Shown here piece after piece: positions 1-9,189 of a DNA stretch of 64,000 nt. Below the pieces are notes generated by a model. That model was given only the letters and a program-made list of their open reading frames with translations, did no database searches and was not told the origin of the DNA. Source of the DNA: UBA6952 sp045562575 (GTDB lineage: Bacteria; Chloroflexota; Dehalococcoidia; Lucifugimonadales; UBA6952). The translations under genes and the position numbers were made by a program. Location: contig JBJKVQ010000020.1 of NCBI GenBank assembly GCA_045562575.1, forward strand, positions 12,392-76,391. Direction: 5' to 3'. How positions within the stretch are numbered: the first letter of the stretch is position 1; every line of letters begins with the position of its first letter.

Positions 1-30
1 ACAGGAGAATATTTAGAAAGAAAAACCTAA
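1..30 (+). CDS. C-terminal end of an upstream gene (partial)
   Basis: Frame 1 is open from the window edge through nine codons (ending Glu-Arg-Lys-Thr) to a TAA at 28-30, seven bases before the next gene's start. This looks like the tail of a rightward gene, possibly co-transcribed with the formyltransferase that follows. Nine residues are too few to name a family, and chance openness cannot be excluded. Confidence 0.3.
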   Translation, partial: TGEYLERKT

Positions 31-37
31 AGATAGC

Positions 38-799
38 ATGCTTAAAATTGGATGGTTTTCTTCTGGGAATGGTATTGGATCAATGCAACTTCTATCCCAA
101 GTAAATCAAGAAATAAAAGATAATAATCTTAATGCATCAATAGAATTTGTGTTTACTAATAAAGATCCAGATGAAAGTAAGGGAGTAGAAAATTTTTGCA
201 AATTTGTAAGATCTCTAAAGATACCACTTATCAATATATCTTCTAATAAATATAAATTAAAACATCAAGCAAACACCTTTAACGATATAAGAAGTCTTTA
301 TGACGAGAAAATTATAACTGCTATAAACCCATATAATATTGATATTATAGTCATGGCTGGATATATGCTATTTACTGATAAAAAATTATGCGATGAATTT
401 TTTATGCTCAATTTACATCCAGCTCCACCAAAAGGTCCTCATGGAACTTGGCAAAATATTATTGAAGATCTCATCAAAAATAAATACTTATTTGCAGGGG
501 CACAAATACAAATTGCTACCACAAATCGAGATCAAGGACCAATTATTAGTTACTGCACTTTCCCAATTACTAATAATGAGATTTATGGCAATTTATGGAC
601 TAATATAGATACAAATAGTGATATAAATCGATCGGAATTATTCCAACAAATTAGAAATGATATTTTAAAGAGAGAGCCTCATCTATTGGTTGAAACATTA
701 AAATCATTAGTTAGTAAGGAAATCATATTACAGAGAAATAAAATTTATAATAGTATTTGTTTGAACGACAAAATTGAAAAATATATCAACATTAATTAA
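38..799 (+). CDS. Formyltransferase-family protein (PurN/Fmt-like fold)
   Basis: The 253-residue protein looks like a 10-formyltetrahydrofolate-dependent formyltransferase catalytic domain. It starts with a beta strand and a GNG-type loop (residues 9-12, as in PurN's G-S/N-G), has a central NLHPAPPKGPHGTW segment carrying the family Asn and His, and a DQGP segment carrying the catalytic Asp, so all three classical catalytic residues appear present. The segment after the His is not the usual HPSLLP of PurN or Fmt, so the acceptor is uncertain; GAR transformylase is possible but not shown. The ATG lacks a strong ribosome site. The stop codon overlaps the opposed clpX stop by 4 bp. Confidence 0.65.
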   Translation: MLKIGWFSSGNGIGSMQLLSQVNQEIKDNNLNASIEFVFTNKDPDESKGVENFCKFVRSLKIPLINISSNKYKLKHQANTFNDIRSLYDEKIITAINPYNIDIIVMAGYMLFTDKKLCDEFFMLNLHPAPPKGPHGTWQNIIEDLIKNKYLFAGAQIQIATTNRDQGPIISYCTFPITNNEIYGNLWTNIDTNSDINRSELFQQIRNDILKREPHLLVETLKSLVSKEIILQRNKIYNSICLNDKIEKYININ

Positions 800-2052
800 G
801 CGACATTACGTCCTAGAATGGGTATGTCTGTTTTAATCACCAAATCATTTTCATCAAGTAAAACTATTCCATTAGATTTTCCAGTAACAGCACCTGAGTA
901 AACTAGACATTTTTTTACATTACTCAAAGATGGAATATGGTACATCAAGTCTAAAAGAGTATCCTCTAAAATCGATTTCAGTGCACGGGCTCCTAATTTT
1001 GATTTGATAGCTTCTGCAGCTACAGTATCGAAAAACTTACCTCGAAATTCCAATGCCACATTTTCCAAAGCAAAAAGATATTTATACTGATCAATAAGTG
1101 AATTTTTAGGTTCAGTGAGTATTCTTACCAAATCTTTTTCGGATAAAACATTTAGCCCTACTGCAACAGGAAGTCTGCCAACAAATTCTGGTATAAAGCC
1201 ATAAGATACTAGATCATCAGATGTAACATTTTGTAATTCTTCGTTTATAGATCTTTCTCTTCTAAAACCCAAAGAATTTCTACGATTTTGCTGTCTTGCA
1301 TTAACTATATCCGTTAGTCCTTCAAAACTACCACCACAGATAAATAAAATTCCTTCAGTATTCATTTGAATAAACTCTTGCTGAGGATGTTTTCTACCAC
1401 CTTGAGGAGGAACATTTGCAATAGTTCCTTCCATGATTTTTAGTAACGCCTGCTGTACGCCTTCACCAGAAACATCCCTGGTTATTGAGGGATTAGAATC
1501 TTTTCTAGTGATTTTATCTATCTCATCAATATATATAATTCCAGATTCAGCTTTGCCTATATCAAAATTTGAATTTTGTAATAAGCGCAATAGAATATTT
1601 TCCACATCTTCGCCAACATAACCTGCTTCAGTTAATGACGTTGCATCACAGATACAAAAAGGAACATCAACCAGATTCGCAAGGGTTTGTGCAATTAATG
1701 TTTTGCCTGAGCCGGTAGGGCCAAATAACAGAATGTTATTTTTTTGGATTTTTAAATTATTTTCTTCCTGATTCTCTCGGATGCGCTTGTAATGATTATA
1801 AACTGCAACACTTATAATTTTCTTAGCTCTCTCTTGACCTATTACGTATTCATCCAAAAGATTATGCATCTTTTTTGGAGGAATTATATTGAAACTATTA
1901 GTAGTATTGGTTATCTCTACAGAGTCTTGATCTTCGGGAAATAACATTTCGTGAGAAAGCAAAACACATTCATCACAAATCAAAGAATTATCTAAACCTT
2001 TTACTAAATTTTTTGTATCTTCAGATTTACGACCACAAAAAGAACATTCCAT
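796..2052 (-). CDS. clpX: ATP-dependent Clp protease ATP-binding subunit ClpX
   Basis: This AAA+ unfoldase feeds tagged proteins into ClpP in the cytosol. The N-terminal zinc-binding domain has Cys3, Cys6, Cys26 and Cys29. Walker A is GPTGSGKT at 111-118, the pore loop GYVG is at 144-147, Walker B IIYIDEID at 172-179, and the GGRKH loop follows. The usual ClpP-docking IGF tripeptide reads LGF here (in NSLGFRRE). At 418 residues it has the normal family length. It lies 14 bp downstream of clpP on the same strand, the last gene of the aspS-tig-clpP-clpX block, and ends against the opposed formyltransferase gene. Confidence 0.97.
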   Translation of the reverse strand: MECSFCGRKSEDTKNLVKGLDNSLICDECVLLSHEMLFPEDQDSVEITNTTNSFNIIPPKKMHNLLDEYVIGQERAKKIISVAVYNHYKRIRENQEENNLKIQKNNILLFGPTGSGKTLIAQTLANLVDVPFCICDATSLTEAGYVGEDVENILLRLLQNSNFDIGKAESGIIYIDEIDKITRKDSNPSITRDVSGEGVQQALLKIMEGTIANVPPQGGRKHPQQEFIQMNTEGILFICGGSFEGLTDIVNARQQNRRNSLGFRRERSINEELQNVTSDDLVSYGFIPEFVGRLPVAVGLNVLSEKDLVRILTEPKNSLIDQYKYLFALENVALEFRGKFFDTVAAEAIKSKLGARALKSILEDTLLDLMYHIPSLSNVKKCLVYSGAVTGKSNGIVLLDENDLVIKTDIPILGRNVA

Positions 2053-2066
2053 ACATTACCTCTAGA

Positions 2067-2702
2067 TTATTCTTTTTCAGAAAGACTAGCCAAAACCTCA
2101 TCAACCAATCCATATTCTCTTGCTTGCTCTGCATTAAGATAATAGTCACGATCTGTATCTTGCTTTATCTTTTCATAATCTTGGCCTGTTCTTTCGTGAA
2201 TAATTCCTCGAATAATTTCCTGAACTCTAAGGATTTCACGCGCAGCTATTTCTATATCTGATGCTTGTCCCTGTGCACCACCAAGAGCTTGATGCATATG
2301 TATTGTGGAATTAGGAAGAGCAAATCGCTTTCCAGCAGCTCCAGAACATAATAAAACCGTTCCCATACTTGCAGCCATACCGACACAGATAGTAGAAACA
2401 TCAGGTTTGATCAAATTCATAGTGTCATAAATAGCTAAACCAGAACTAATCACACCACCAGGACTATTAATATACAAATTAATGTCTTTATCTGGATCTT
2501 CTCGCTCAAGATAAAGTAATTGAGCCACTATTAGATTTGCTACTTGATCATTTATTTGTGTACCTAAAAATACAATTCTTTCTCTCAATAACAATGAATA
2601 AATATCAAATGCTCTTTCACCTCTTGCAGAAGTTTCAATCACCATAGGAATTACGTTTTTATTATCTGTATTTTCATTAATACCGTTAATGTCATATAAC
2701 AT
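2067..2702 (-). CDS. clpP: ATP-dependent Clp protease proteolytic subunit ClpP
   Basis: Serine peptidase that forms the barrel chamber of the Clp protease. I chose the ATG at 2702 (211 residues) because AAGGAGAA lies just upstream and the protein then begins at the usual family position. A longer reading to 2822 would overlap tig in another frame and add a low-complexity Lys/Gln stretch. The catalytic triad is Ser112 (GMAASMG), His137 (TIHMHQ) and Asp186 (DRDYY), with spacing identical to E. coli ClpP. The tig stop is only 10 bp upstream, so tig, clpP and clpX are probably co-transcribed. Confidence 0.96.
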   Translation of the reverse strand: MLYDINGINENTDNKNVIPMVIETSARGERAFDIYSLLLRERIVFLGTQINDQVANLIVAQLLYLEREDPDKDINLYINSPGGVISSGLAIYDTMNLIKPDVSTICVGMAASMGTVLLCSGAAGKRFALPNSTIHMHQALGGAQGQASDIEIAAREILRVQEIIRGIIHERTGQDYEKIKQDTDRDYYLNAEQAREYGLVDEVLASLSEKE

Positions 2703-2712
2703 ATAGTTCTCC

Positions 2713-4092
2713 TTATTTTGATGCTTTTGGCTTAGTAACTTTTGCCTTAGCTTTTGTTGCTTTTGGCTTAGTTGTTTTTTTCTCTTTTTTTGGAGAATCA
2801 TTTTCTCCTTCAGCAATTGCAATGAGTCTTTCTAATGTTTTTCTTCTTGTTAACATACTTCTTAAGTTATTTCTAGATTCTTCTGTAGAAAACGTTTTTT
2901 CTATTTCTTCTTTTCTTTCAATAGAGGCTTCTACAGCATCACTGATTTCTTTATCCAAATCTTCCTCTGTTATTGAAATCCCTTCCAATTCAGCAAGAGT
3001 TTCTAGAGCATATGTAGTAGTAAGACGATCGGTTGCAGATTGTTTTGCTTCTTCCTGAAATTCTTCGGGTTGTTTCCCAATGATAGATAAATATTGCTCT
3101 AGATTAACTTTGTTTTGTTTTAATGTTTCTGCTTGGTTATCAATGATCGCTTGAGTTTCTTGATCTATTAAAATAGGAGAAGCTTCCAATGTAGCTCTAT
3201 TTTTTAACTCTTCTAAGATTTTATTTTCATATTCTCTTTGAGCTGTTGTATTTGCATTTTCAAACAAATTATTTTTTATCTGTTCTCTTAATCCTTCTAC
3301 ACTATCGAACCCATCTCCAATGCCCTTAGCAAATTCATCATCTAATTCTGCTAAGTCTTTAGCTTTTACATCTTTCAAAGTAACAGTAAATTCACATTCT
3401 TTTCCTGCAACTTCCTTGTCTTCATATTCTTCAGGAAACGGTATGGTAAAAGTTTTGATATCATTTACAACCATATCAAGAAGATACGCATGAAAACCTT
3501 CAACAGGGCGATTATTATGTTCTGTAACTAAGTAAATAACATCTTGTTGATTAGCAACTTCTTTATCTCCGACCTTTGCTATGAGATCAATAGTTATTTG
3601 ATCATCATTTTCTACTGCTCGTTCCATTGGTACCCAATTAGAATTTGCCCAACGCAAATCGGTTATTACTGCTTCAATTTGTTCTTCAGGAATAATTACA
3701 GGTTCTTTTGGGACACGTATTTCTGTATATGCATCTAAAGTTACTTTGGGCTCTAACCCAATATTTATTTTTAATGTTAGAGGATCTTCTGAAACTATAT
3801 TCACTAAAGGTCGGCCAACACTTTCATTGGCATTATCAACAATAGCTTCTTGGACTATAGAAGGCATACCTAAGTTAAAAGCTTCATTTTTGATGTACTC
3901 AACACCAAAATATGAATTCAAAATTGATTTTGGTACTTTACCTTTTCTGAAACCATCAATTTTTGCTTGCTGACCTACTTTTTGATAAGCCCTATCCATA
4001 AATGGATTTAAGTCCTCATCAATTAGTTCAACTGTTAATTCAATTTCCCTTTCAGGTAATTCATTTTTGGTTACTTTCAAAATAATCCCCAC
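2713..4092 (-). CDS. tig: Trigger factor, ribosome-associated chaperone / prolyl isomerase
   Basis: This cytosolic chaperone binds the ribosome exit tunnel and meets nascent chains. The ribosome-docking signature GFRKGKVP sits at about residues 47-54. A middle FKBP-type isomerase domain (about 150-240) and a long helical C-terminal arm domain follow. The last 25 or so residues are an unusual Lys/Ala/Thr/Pro-rich low-complexity tail with repeated KPKA and KAKA units, absent from E. coli trigger factor. At 459 residues it is slightly longer than typical, mostly because of the tail. Its neighbours clpP and clpX are the classical partners. Confidence 0.95.
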   Translation of the reverse strand: MGIILKVTKNELPEREIELTVELIDEDLNPFMDRAYQKVGQQAKIDGFRKGKVPKSILNSYFGVEYIKNEAFNLGMPSIVQEAIVDNANESVGRPLVNIVSEDPLTLKINIGLEPKVTLDAYTEIRVPKEPVIIPEEQIEAVITDLRWANSNWVPMERAVENDDQITIDLIAKVGDKEVANQQDVIYLVTEHNNRPVEGFHAYLLDMVVNDIKTFTIPFPEEYEDKEVAGKECEFTVTLKDVKAKDLAELDDEFAKGIGDGFDSVEGLREQIKNNLFENANTTAQREYENKILEELKNRATLEASPILIDQETQAIIDNQAETLKQNKVNLEQYLSIIGKQPEEFQEEAKQSATDRLTTTYALETLAELEGISITEEDLDKEISDAVEASIERKEEIEKTFSTEESRNNLRSMLTRRKTLERLIAIAEGENDSPKKEKKTTKPKATKAKAKVTKPKASK

Positions 4093-4172
4093 ATAAATAA
4101 GTTATTACAATAAATAGCCCCTGTTTTATCACCGAAACATAATTATACCATTATAATCAAGAGTTTAAATAG

Positions 4173-5987
4173 TTAATCTTCCTTAGATATTATCAAGTGC
4201 AACTCTTCCAGTTGCTCTTGAGGAATTAGTGAAGGAGTACCAAATAATGGATCACTACCACTTTGAGTTTTTGGAAATGCTATTACATCTCTAATTGATT
4301 CAGCATTGTCTGTTAATAGCGTAATTAAACGATCTATTCCAGGAGCAATTCCTCCATGAGGTGGAGCACCATATTCAAGAGCTTCTAATAATTGGCCAAA
4401 TCTTTCAATTTTACTTTCATCGTCATAACCCAAAAAGTCTAATATGTTTTCAAGTTTTTCCCGAGAATGTATCCTTATACTACCGCTAGCTAATTCCATT
4501 CCGTTACATACTAAGTCATAATGACGTGCTCTCATATCACCTGGTGAGGAGCCTAGCAAATCCCAATCTTTCTCAATTGGAGATGTAAATAAATGATGAG
4601 AAGGTTGCCAATTATTCATATCATCATCCCATTCAAAAACTGGAAAATTAGTAATAAAAGCAAAAGCCATCTCTGACTTATTGAAGAGTTCTTCTCTTTC
4701 TGCTATTTCATTTCTTAATTGAGACATACAAGTATTAACCACTTTACTAGAATCAGCCATTATTAATATAAGGCTGCCAGGTGTAGCATTAGTAAAAGCA
4801 ATTATAGATTTGATTTCCTCTAAAGTTAATATTTTTGAAACTGATGATCGTATCTCTTCTACAGTTATATTATCAATAGAATCAAGGTCATCTGAAATTC
4901 CTATGTACATTAGCCCCTTACCACCACGTGTTTTAACAAATGCAACAAGATCATCCAATTGCCTTCGAGAGTATTTATTCAAATCGGGTACCATTAATGC
5001 TTTGGCTATACCACCTTCATTAATAGGGTTAGTGAGTACATGCGCAGAACAGGTTTTCGCAATTTCTGTAAGATTAATTAACTCTAATCCAAATCGTAAA
5101 TCAGGTTTGTCTGTTCCATATTTATCCATAACATCGTCATAACTTAATTTTGGAAATGATCCAACAATAGTTCTATTATCGACCACATTTTCAATGATTT
5201 CAGTGTAGAGATCTTCAATTAAAGTCATAACATCATCTTCATCAACAAAACTCATCTCAATATCTAACTGTGTATGTTCTAATTGTCGATCTCCTCGCAA
5301 ATCTTCATCTCTGAAGCATCTTGCTATTTGAAAATACTTTTCAAAACCAGAAACCATAAGTAATTGTTTTAATTGTTGAGGAGATTGTGGAAGAGCATAA
5401 AAAGTACCTGGATTCATTCGACTGGGAACAACAAAGTCTCTTGCGCCCTCAGGAGTACTCTTGATTAAAATAGGTGTTTCAATCTCCATAAATCCTTTTT
5501 GACTTAAAAATTCTCTTATGTACTTAACGACATTATGACGAAGAATTATATTTTGATGCATAGCAGATTTTCTTAAATCAAGATAACGATAACGAAGTCG
5601 AATCTGCTCATCAGTATTATCACTATCATCGGAAATTTCAAATGGAGGTGTCTTTGACTCATTTAAAACATCTAACTCTGAACAATGTACTTCACACATA
5701 CCACTAGGAATTCTTGTGTTCTCGGTACCAGCGGGTCTAGGTAATACTTTCCCTTTGACAGATACAACCCATTCAGGACGTAAACTTTGTGCATCTACAT
5801 AACTTTTCTCTGATATTCCTTGATCAAAAACTACTTGAACAATACCTGAGTTATCACGTAAATCTATAAATACTAATCCTCCATGATCACGTCTTTTATG
5901 AACCCATCCAGCAAGATTAATTGTTTCCCCTTCTTTATCTAATACGACATCACTACAATTAGTATCTTTAATCACGATACTCTCCAA
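4173..5987 (-). CDS. aspS: Aspartyl-tRNA synthetase (probably non-discriminating, AspRS/AsnRS-type charging)
   Basis: Class II aminoacyl-tRNA synthetase of the bacterial type: an N-terminal OB-fold anticodon domain (residues 1-105), the catalytic core with motif 2 around RDEDLRGDRQLEHTQLD, an inserted GAD-type domain (about 280-420) and motif 3 GIAPGIDRL near the C terminus. Length 604 residues is normal. In the anticodon domain His35 (RRDHGG) and Gly87 (RPAGT) sit where non-discriminating AspRS enzymes carry His and Gly, suggesting that it also mischarges tRNA-Asn for repair by GatCAB. It lies 80 bp upstream of tig on the same strand and is divergent from the IlvD gene. Confidence 0.95.
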   Translation of the reverse strand: MESIVIKDTNCSDVVLDKEGETINLAGWVHKRRDHGGLVFIDLRDNSGIVQVVFDQGISEKSYVDAQSLRPEWVVSVKGKVLPRPAGTENTRIPSGMCEVHCSELDVLNESKTPPFEISDDSDNTDEQIRLRYRYLDLRKSAMHQNIILRHNVVKYIREFLSQKGFMEIETPILIKSTPEGARDFVVPSRMNPGTFYALPQSPQQLKQLLMVSGFEKYFQIARCFRDEDLRGDRQLEHTQLDIEMSFVDEDDVMTLIEDLYTEIIENVVDNRTIVGSFPKLSYDDVMDKYGTDKPDLRFGLELINLTEIAKTCSAHVLTNPINEGGIAKALMVPDLNKYSRRQLDDLVAFVKTRGGKGLMYIGISDDLDSIDNITVEEIRSSVSKILTLEEIKSIIAFTNATPGSLILIMADSSKVVNTCMSQLRNEIAEREELFNKSEMAFAFITNFPVFEWDDDMNNWQPSHHLFTSPIEKDWDLLGSSPGDMRARHYDLVCNGMELASGSIRIHSREKLENILDFLGYDDESKIERFGQLLEALEYGAPPHGGIAPGIDRLITLLTDNAESIRDVIAFPKTQSGSDPLFGTPSLIPQEQLEELHLIISKED

Positions 5988-6163
5988 TAATCTATTATTT
6001 TAAATTAAACAGTACATGAAATTATAATTGAAATTACAACGTAGTTCCAATTATTTTCAATTTTAATCTATGATCCGAAACATTCAATAGACACTATATT
6101 GCGATCATTAATAAAAAATGCATATAATTACCGAACTAGAAATGATAAATGAGAAGGTGTTTT

Positions 6164-8008
6164 ATGAGTAATAAAAAAGTATTGATTGATAATAACCCAG
6201 GTAGAAATGCTCAAACTTACGGCATAGCAAGAGAACTCGGTACCGAAGTAGAATTAATCCACGAACCATCTGTAGGAGTAGTTGGAAATAAAGGCGACTC
6301 TCAGTGTTATTTAGGTGTGCAGCAAAAAGTTGAAAAGATTCACAAAACCCTCCTTCAAAAAATTGGACTTGATAACGACGAAATTAAAATGCGATTAGTA
6401 CAACCTGAATATACTATTGCAACGTCAGACGGCATGCGAAACGGTACAAGAGAAATGAGATATTCACTCATTGGTAGAGAAGTTACTCATGATTCTATAT
6501 GTGAACACTTGAGTGCTACGGGATTAGAAGGAATTATTGCCGTAGTTGCTTGTGACAAACCACCTGTCGGGACCCTGGCAGGAATTTTAGAACATAACAG
6601 ACCATCTATAATGATGTCTGATGGAACCATACGTCCTGGAATAGATTCAAAAACTAATGAAAAAATCGATATTATTTCTGGGTTCCAAGTAGCAGGAGAC
6701 GAGAACGAAGAATTCAAAAAACGAATTGCATCTGAAGCTTGTCCAGGATACGGAAGTTGTGGTGGAATGTTTACCTATAATACTATGCAAACTTTTCTCG
6801 GGGTAGTCGGTATGGAACCTTTACATATGGTTTCTCCTGCTTCCCAAGATCCAAGAAGAATGAAAGAATTCCCAGACGAACTTGTTGGTTATTTACGCAA
6901 TTTAATTGCTAATCAAATTACACCACGTGACATTGTCACTAGAGACTCAATTAGAAATGCAATGATTGTGGCTATGTCTGTAGGTGGATCAACAAATGTT
7001 TTATTACATGCACCAGAAATTGCGAGAGCAGCAGGATATACTAACTTTTTTGAACAAATCATGTCTGAAGAAGAATTTAATACACTTTCGCAATATGTTG
7101 TTCCTGTTCTTATTGATGCGAGACCTTTTGGACAATATTCGATGGTGGACATAGACGAAATGGGTGGTGTGCAAGTAATTGTAAAAGAATTACTCGATGT
7201 TGGGCTACTAAATGGAGATACTTTAACCTGTACAGGTGAAACACTTGCAGAACAAGTTGCAAGATTGAATCCCCCTGCTCCAGACGGGAAGGTTATATAT
7301 CCAGTAGAAACTCCATATAAAGAAACTGGAGGTTTAAGAATTCTTGGTGGAAACGTTTCAACTGATTTTACTGCAATTTTGAAACTTGCAGGTGTTGAAG
7401 GCGGACTAGAAAACAATATATTCAATGGTAAAGCTAGAGTATTTGATGGTGAAAGACAATTATTAGACGCTCTAGAAAATAGCCCTGAAATATTTGAAGA
7501 TCGTGATATGGTAATTGTCAGATATGAAGGTCCAAGCGGTGCTCCAGGCATGCCTGAAATGTTAGATTCAACCTCACGAATTACGACTTTATGTAGGCAA
7601 AAAGAGATAGTTGTTGCCTTAATGACTGATGCAAGGTTTTCTGGTGGGTCTGTTGGTCTCGTTATAGGTCATGTTGGACCAGAAGCAGCGCTAGGAGGAC
7701 CAATAGCACTCATAAAAGATGGAGATAATATTGTTGTAGATCTTAATAATAATCAAATCAACTGTTTGGAATTATCTGATCCAAAAATTATGCAACAACG
7801 AAAAGATGCTTGGGAAAAAATCGTAGAATCTAATGGTGGAACTCATCCATCTATTGGAGACGCTAATACTAGACTACTAAACCGTATGAGGTTTTCATCT
7901 GTTTCAGCAAAATACGGGGCTGGTATGCATCCAAATAGAGAACTTTGGGTCAGTGAACCAAGATCACCTGAAAAGTCTACATTTACTCCTCGTAACAAAT
8001 ACCGCTAA
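6164..8008 (+). CDS. ilvD: IlvD/Edd-family dehydratase (dihydroxy-acid dehydratase-like)
   Basis: Iron-sulfur dehydratase of the IlvD/Edd superfamily, whose best-known member makes 2-keto acids in valine and isoleucine synthesis. Cluster-binding cysteines are expected at VACDKPP and CPGYGSCGGMF; the C-terminal signature TDARFSGG and the GPSGAPGMPEM segment are clear. The first motif is usually CDKNMPG or CDKTTP, so CDKPPVG suggests a divergent subfamily that could act on another hydroxy acid or sugar acid. The start at 6164 is chosen for GAGAAGG six bases upstream; an ATG at 6149 would add five residues and has no such site. The stop overlaps the next gene's ATG (TAATG). Confidence 0.8.
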   Translation: MSNKKVLIDNNPGRNAQTYGIARELGTEVELIHEPSVGVVGNKGDSQCYLGVQQKVEKIHKTLLQKIGLDNDEIKMRLVQPEYTIATSDGMRNGTREMRYSLIGREVTHDSICEHLSATGLEGIIAVVACDKPPVGTLAGILEHNRPSIMMSDGTIRPGIDSKTNEKIDIISGFQVAGDENEEFKKRIASEACPGYGSCGGMFTYNTMQTFLGVVGMEPLHMVSPASQDPRRMKEFPDELVGYLRNLIANQITPRDIVTRDSIRNAMIVAMSVGGSTNVLLHAPEIARAAGYTNFFEQIMSEEEFNTLSQYVVPVLIDARPFGQYSMVDIDEMGGVQVIVKELLDVGLLNGDTLTCTGETLAEQVARLNPPAPDGKVIYPVETPYKETGGLRILGGNVSTDFTAILKLAGVEGGLENNIFNGKARVFDGERQLLDALENSPEIFEDRDMVIVRYEGPSGAPGMPEMLDSTSRITTLCRQKEIVVALMTDARFSGGSVGLVIGHVGPEAALGGPIALIKDGDNIVVDLNNNQINCLELSDPKIMQQRKDAWEKIVESNGGTHPSIGDANTRLLNRMRFSSVSAKYGAGMHPNRELWVSEPRSPEKSTFTPRNKYR

Positions 8009-9189
8009 TGGAGAAAAATAACAATATTAATAGAATAACGAATCTCGACTTTATACGGGGAGTTGCTGTATTAGGTATTCTGATCATGAATACAATAACA
8101 TTTGTACTACCTAAATCTGCTTATTATAACCCTTCCTCTGCAGGAACAGATAATATTCTTGATTGGATTTTTGTTACTCTAAGCCAAATATTTATTGCTG
8201 AAAAAATGATGGGGTTATTTTCCCTGCTATTTGGTGCAAGTATAGTATTATTTATAGAATCTCTAAAACGTCGTAATAGTAGTCATCCTCATATACTCAG
8301 TATTTGGAGGAATCTCATTTTATTAATAGTTGGTTCTATACACGCATTTATCTGGTTTGGTGATGTTTTAATACTCTACGCAATTTGTGCTCCAATTATT
8401 ATTTTATTATATCGAATGAATAGATATTTCAATTTAATACTTGGGGTGTTCTTTATTAACCTTCCAGTAATATTTGCAATTATATTTCAACCAATTTTTG
8501 ATGCCCAAGGTAACTTAATTATGACTGGCTGGGTAAAAGATTTTGTCTTATCATCTCAATCTGAAGCTTCCAAAATTGGATTAGGTGAATTTTGGTTTGC
8601 CGATAAGACAATGACTGGGGAATTATTTGGTAGTTATATTTTGATCGATGCTTTTGGAAGAGCTTTAGGAATGATGTTAATAGGAGTTTTCCTATATCGT
8701 TCAAATATTCTTCAAGGAAGCTATAGCAACTCTTTTTATAAAAAAATGGCAATTGCTGGATTTACAATTGGTATTCCATTAGCAACGTATTCACTGATCT
8801 GGGGAATTACAAAAGATTATAGCCCAAGTATTGCTCTTATTCACTCTAATCCTCATAGAATTGCCAATTTACCTTTAGTACTTGGGTACGTGGGACTTCT
8901 CACAATATTAAATACAAAATTGCCTCTTCAATTCCTTACGAGAATTAGGTCAGTTGGGAAAATGGCACTTACAAATTATTTAACCCAAACCTTAATAAGT
9001 ACAGTAATTTTTACAATCATATTCTCTAATTTAATTCTAAGTCGATCAGAGTTAATACTTTATGTAATAGTAATTTGGACACTTCAAATTTACTGGTCAA
9101 AATACTGGTTAGACCATTTTCAATATGGTCCATTTGAATGGATTTGGAGAAAATTAACATACATAAATGCTAAGGAAAAAAATACTTAA
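8008..9189 (+). CDS. DUF418 / YeiB-like integral membrane protein
   Basis: Polytopic inner-membrane protein of 393 residues with about nine or ten hydrophobic segments. It begins with the family signature (RITNLDFIRGVAVLGI) followed by a helix, and the C-terminal half carries the DUF418 pattern SVGKMALTNYLTQ. The family is related to membrane acyltransferases but has no firm function; YeiB is the E. coli member. Start and upstream stop share one base (TAATG), so it is translationally coupled to the IlvD-family gene. The stop overlaps the opposed binding-protein stop by 4 bp. Confidence 0.8.
   Translation: MEKNNNINRITNLDFIRGVAVLGILIMNTITFVLPKSAYYNPSSAGTDNILDWIFVTLSQIFIAEKMMGLFSLLFGASIVLFIESLKRRNSSHPHILSIWRNLILLIVGSIHAFIWFGDVLILYAICAPIIILLYRMNRYFNLILGVFFINLPVIFAIIFQPIFDAQGNLIMTGWVKDFVLSSQSEASKIGLGEFWFADKTMTGELFGSYILIDAFGRALGMMLIGVFLYRSNILQGSYSNSFYKKMAIAGFTIGIPLATYSLIWGITKDYSPSIALIHSNPHRIANLPLVLGYVGLLTILNTKLPLQFLTRIRSVGKMALTNYLTQTLISTVIFTIIFSNLILSRSELILYVIVIWTLQIYWSKYWLDHFQYGPFEWIWRKLTYINAKEKNT

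Noticed and set aside
2703..2822. N-terminal 40-residue extension of ClpP
   Set aside because: It overlaps tig, is low-complexity, and a good ribosome site and family start exist at 2702.
6913..7551. 212-codon reverse frame inside the IlvD-family gene
   Set aside because: Composition is Ser/Pro/Thr-rich with no domain or ribosome site, and it lies wholly antisense to a clear conserved gene.
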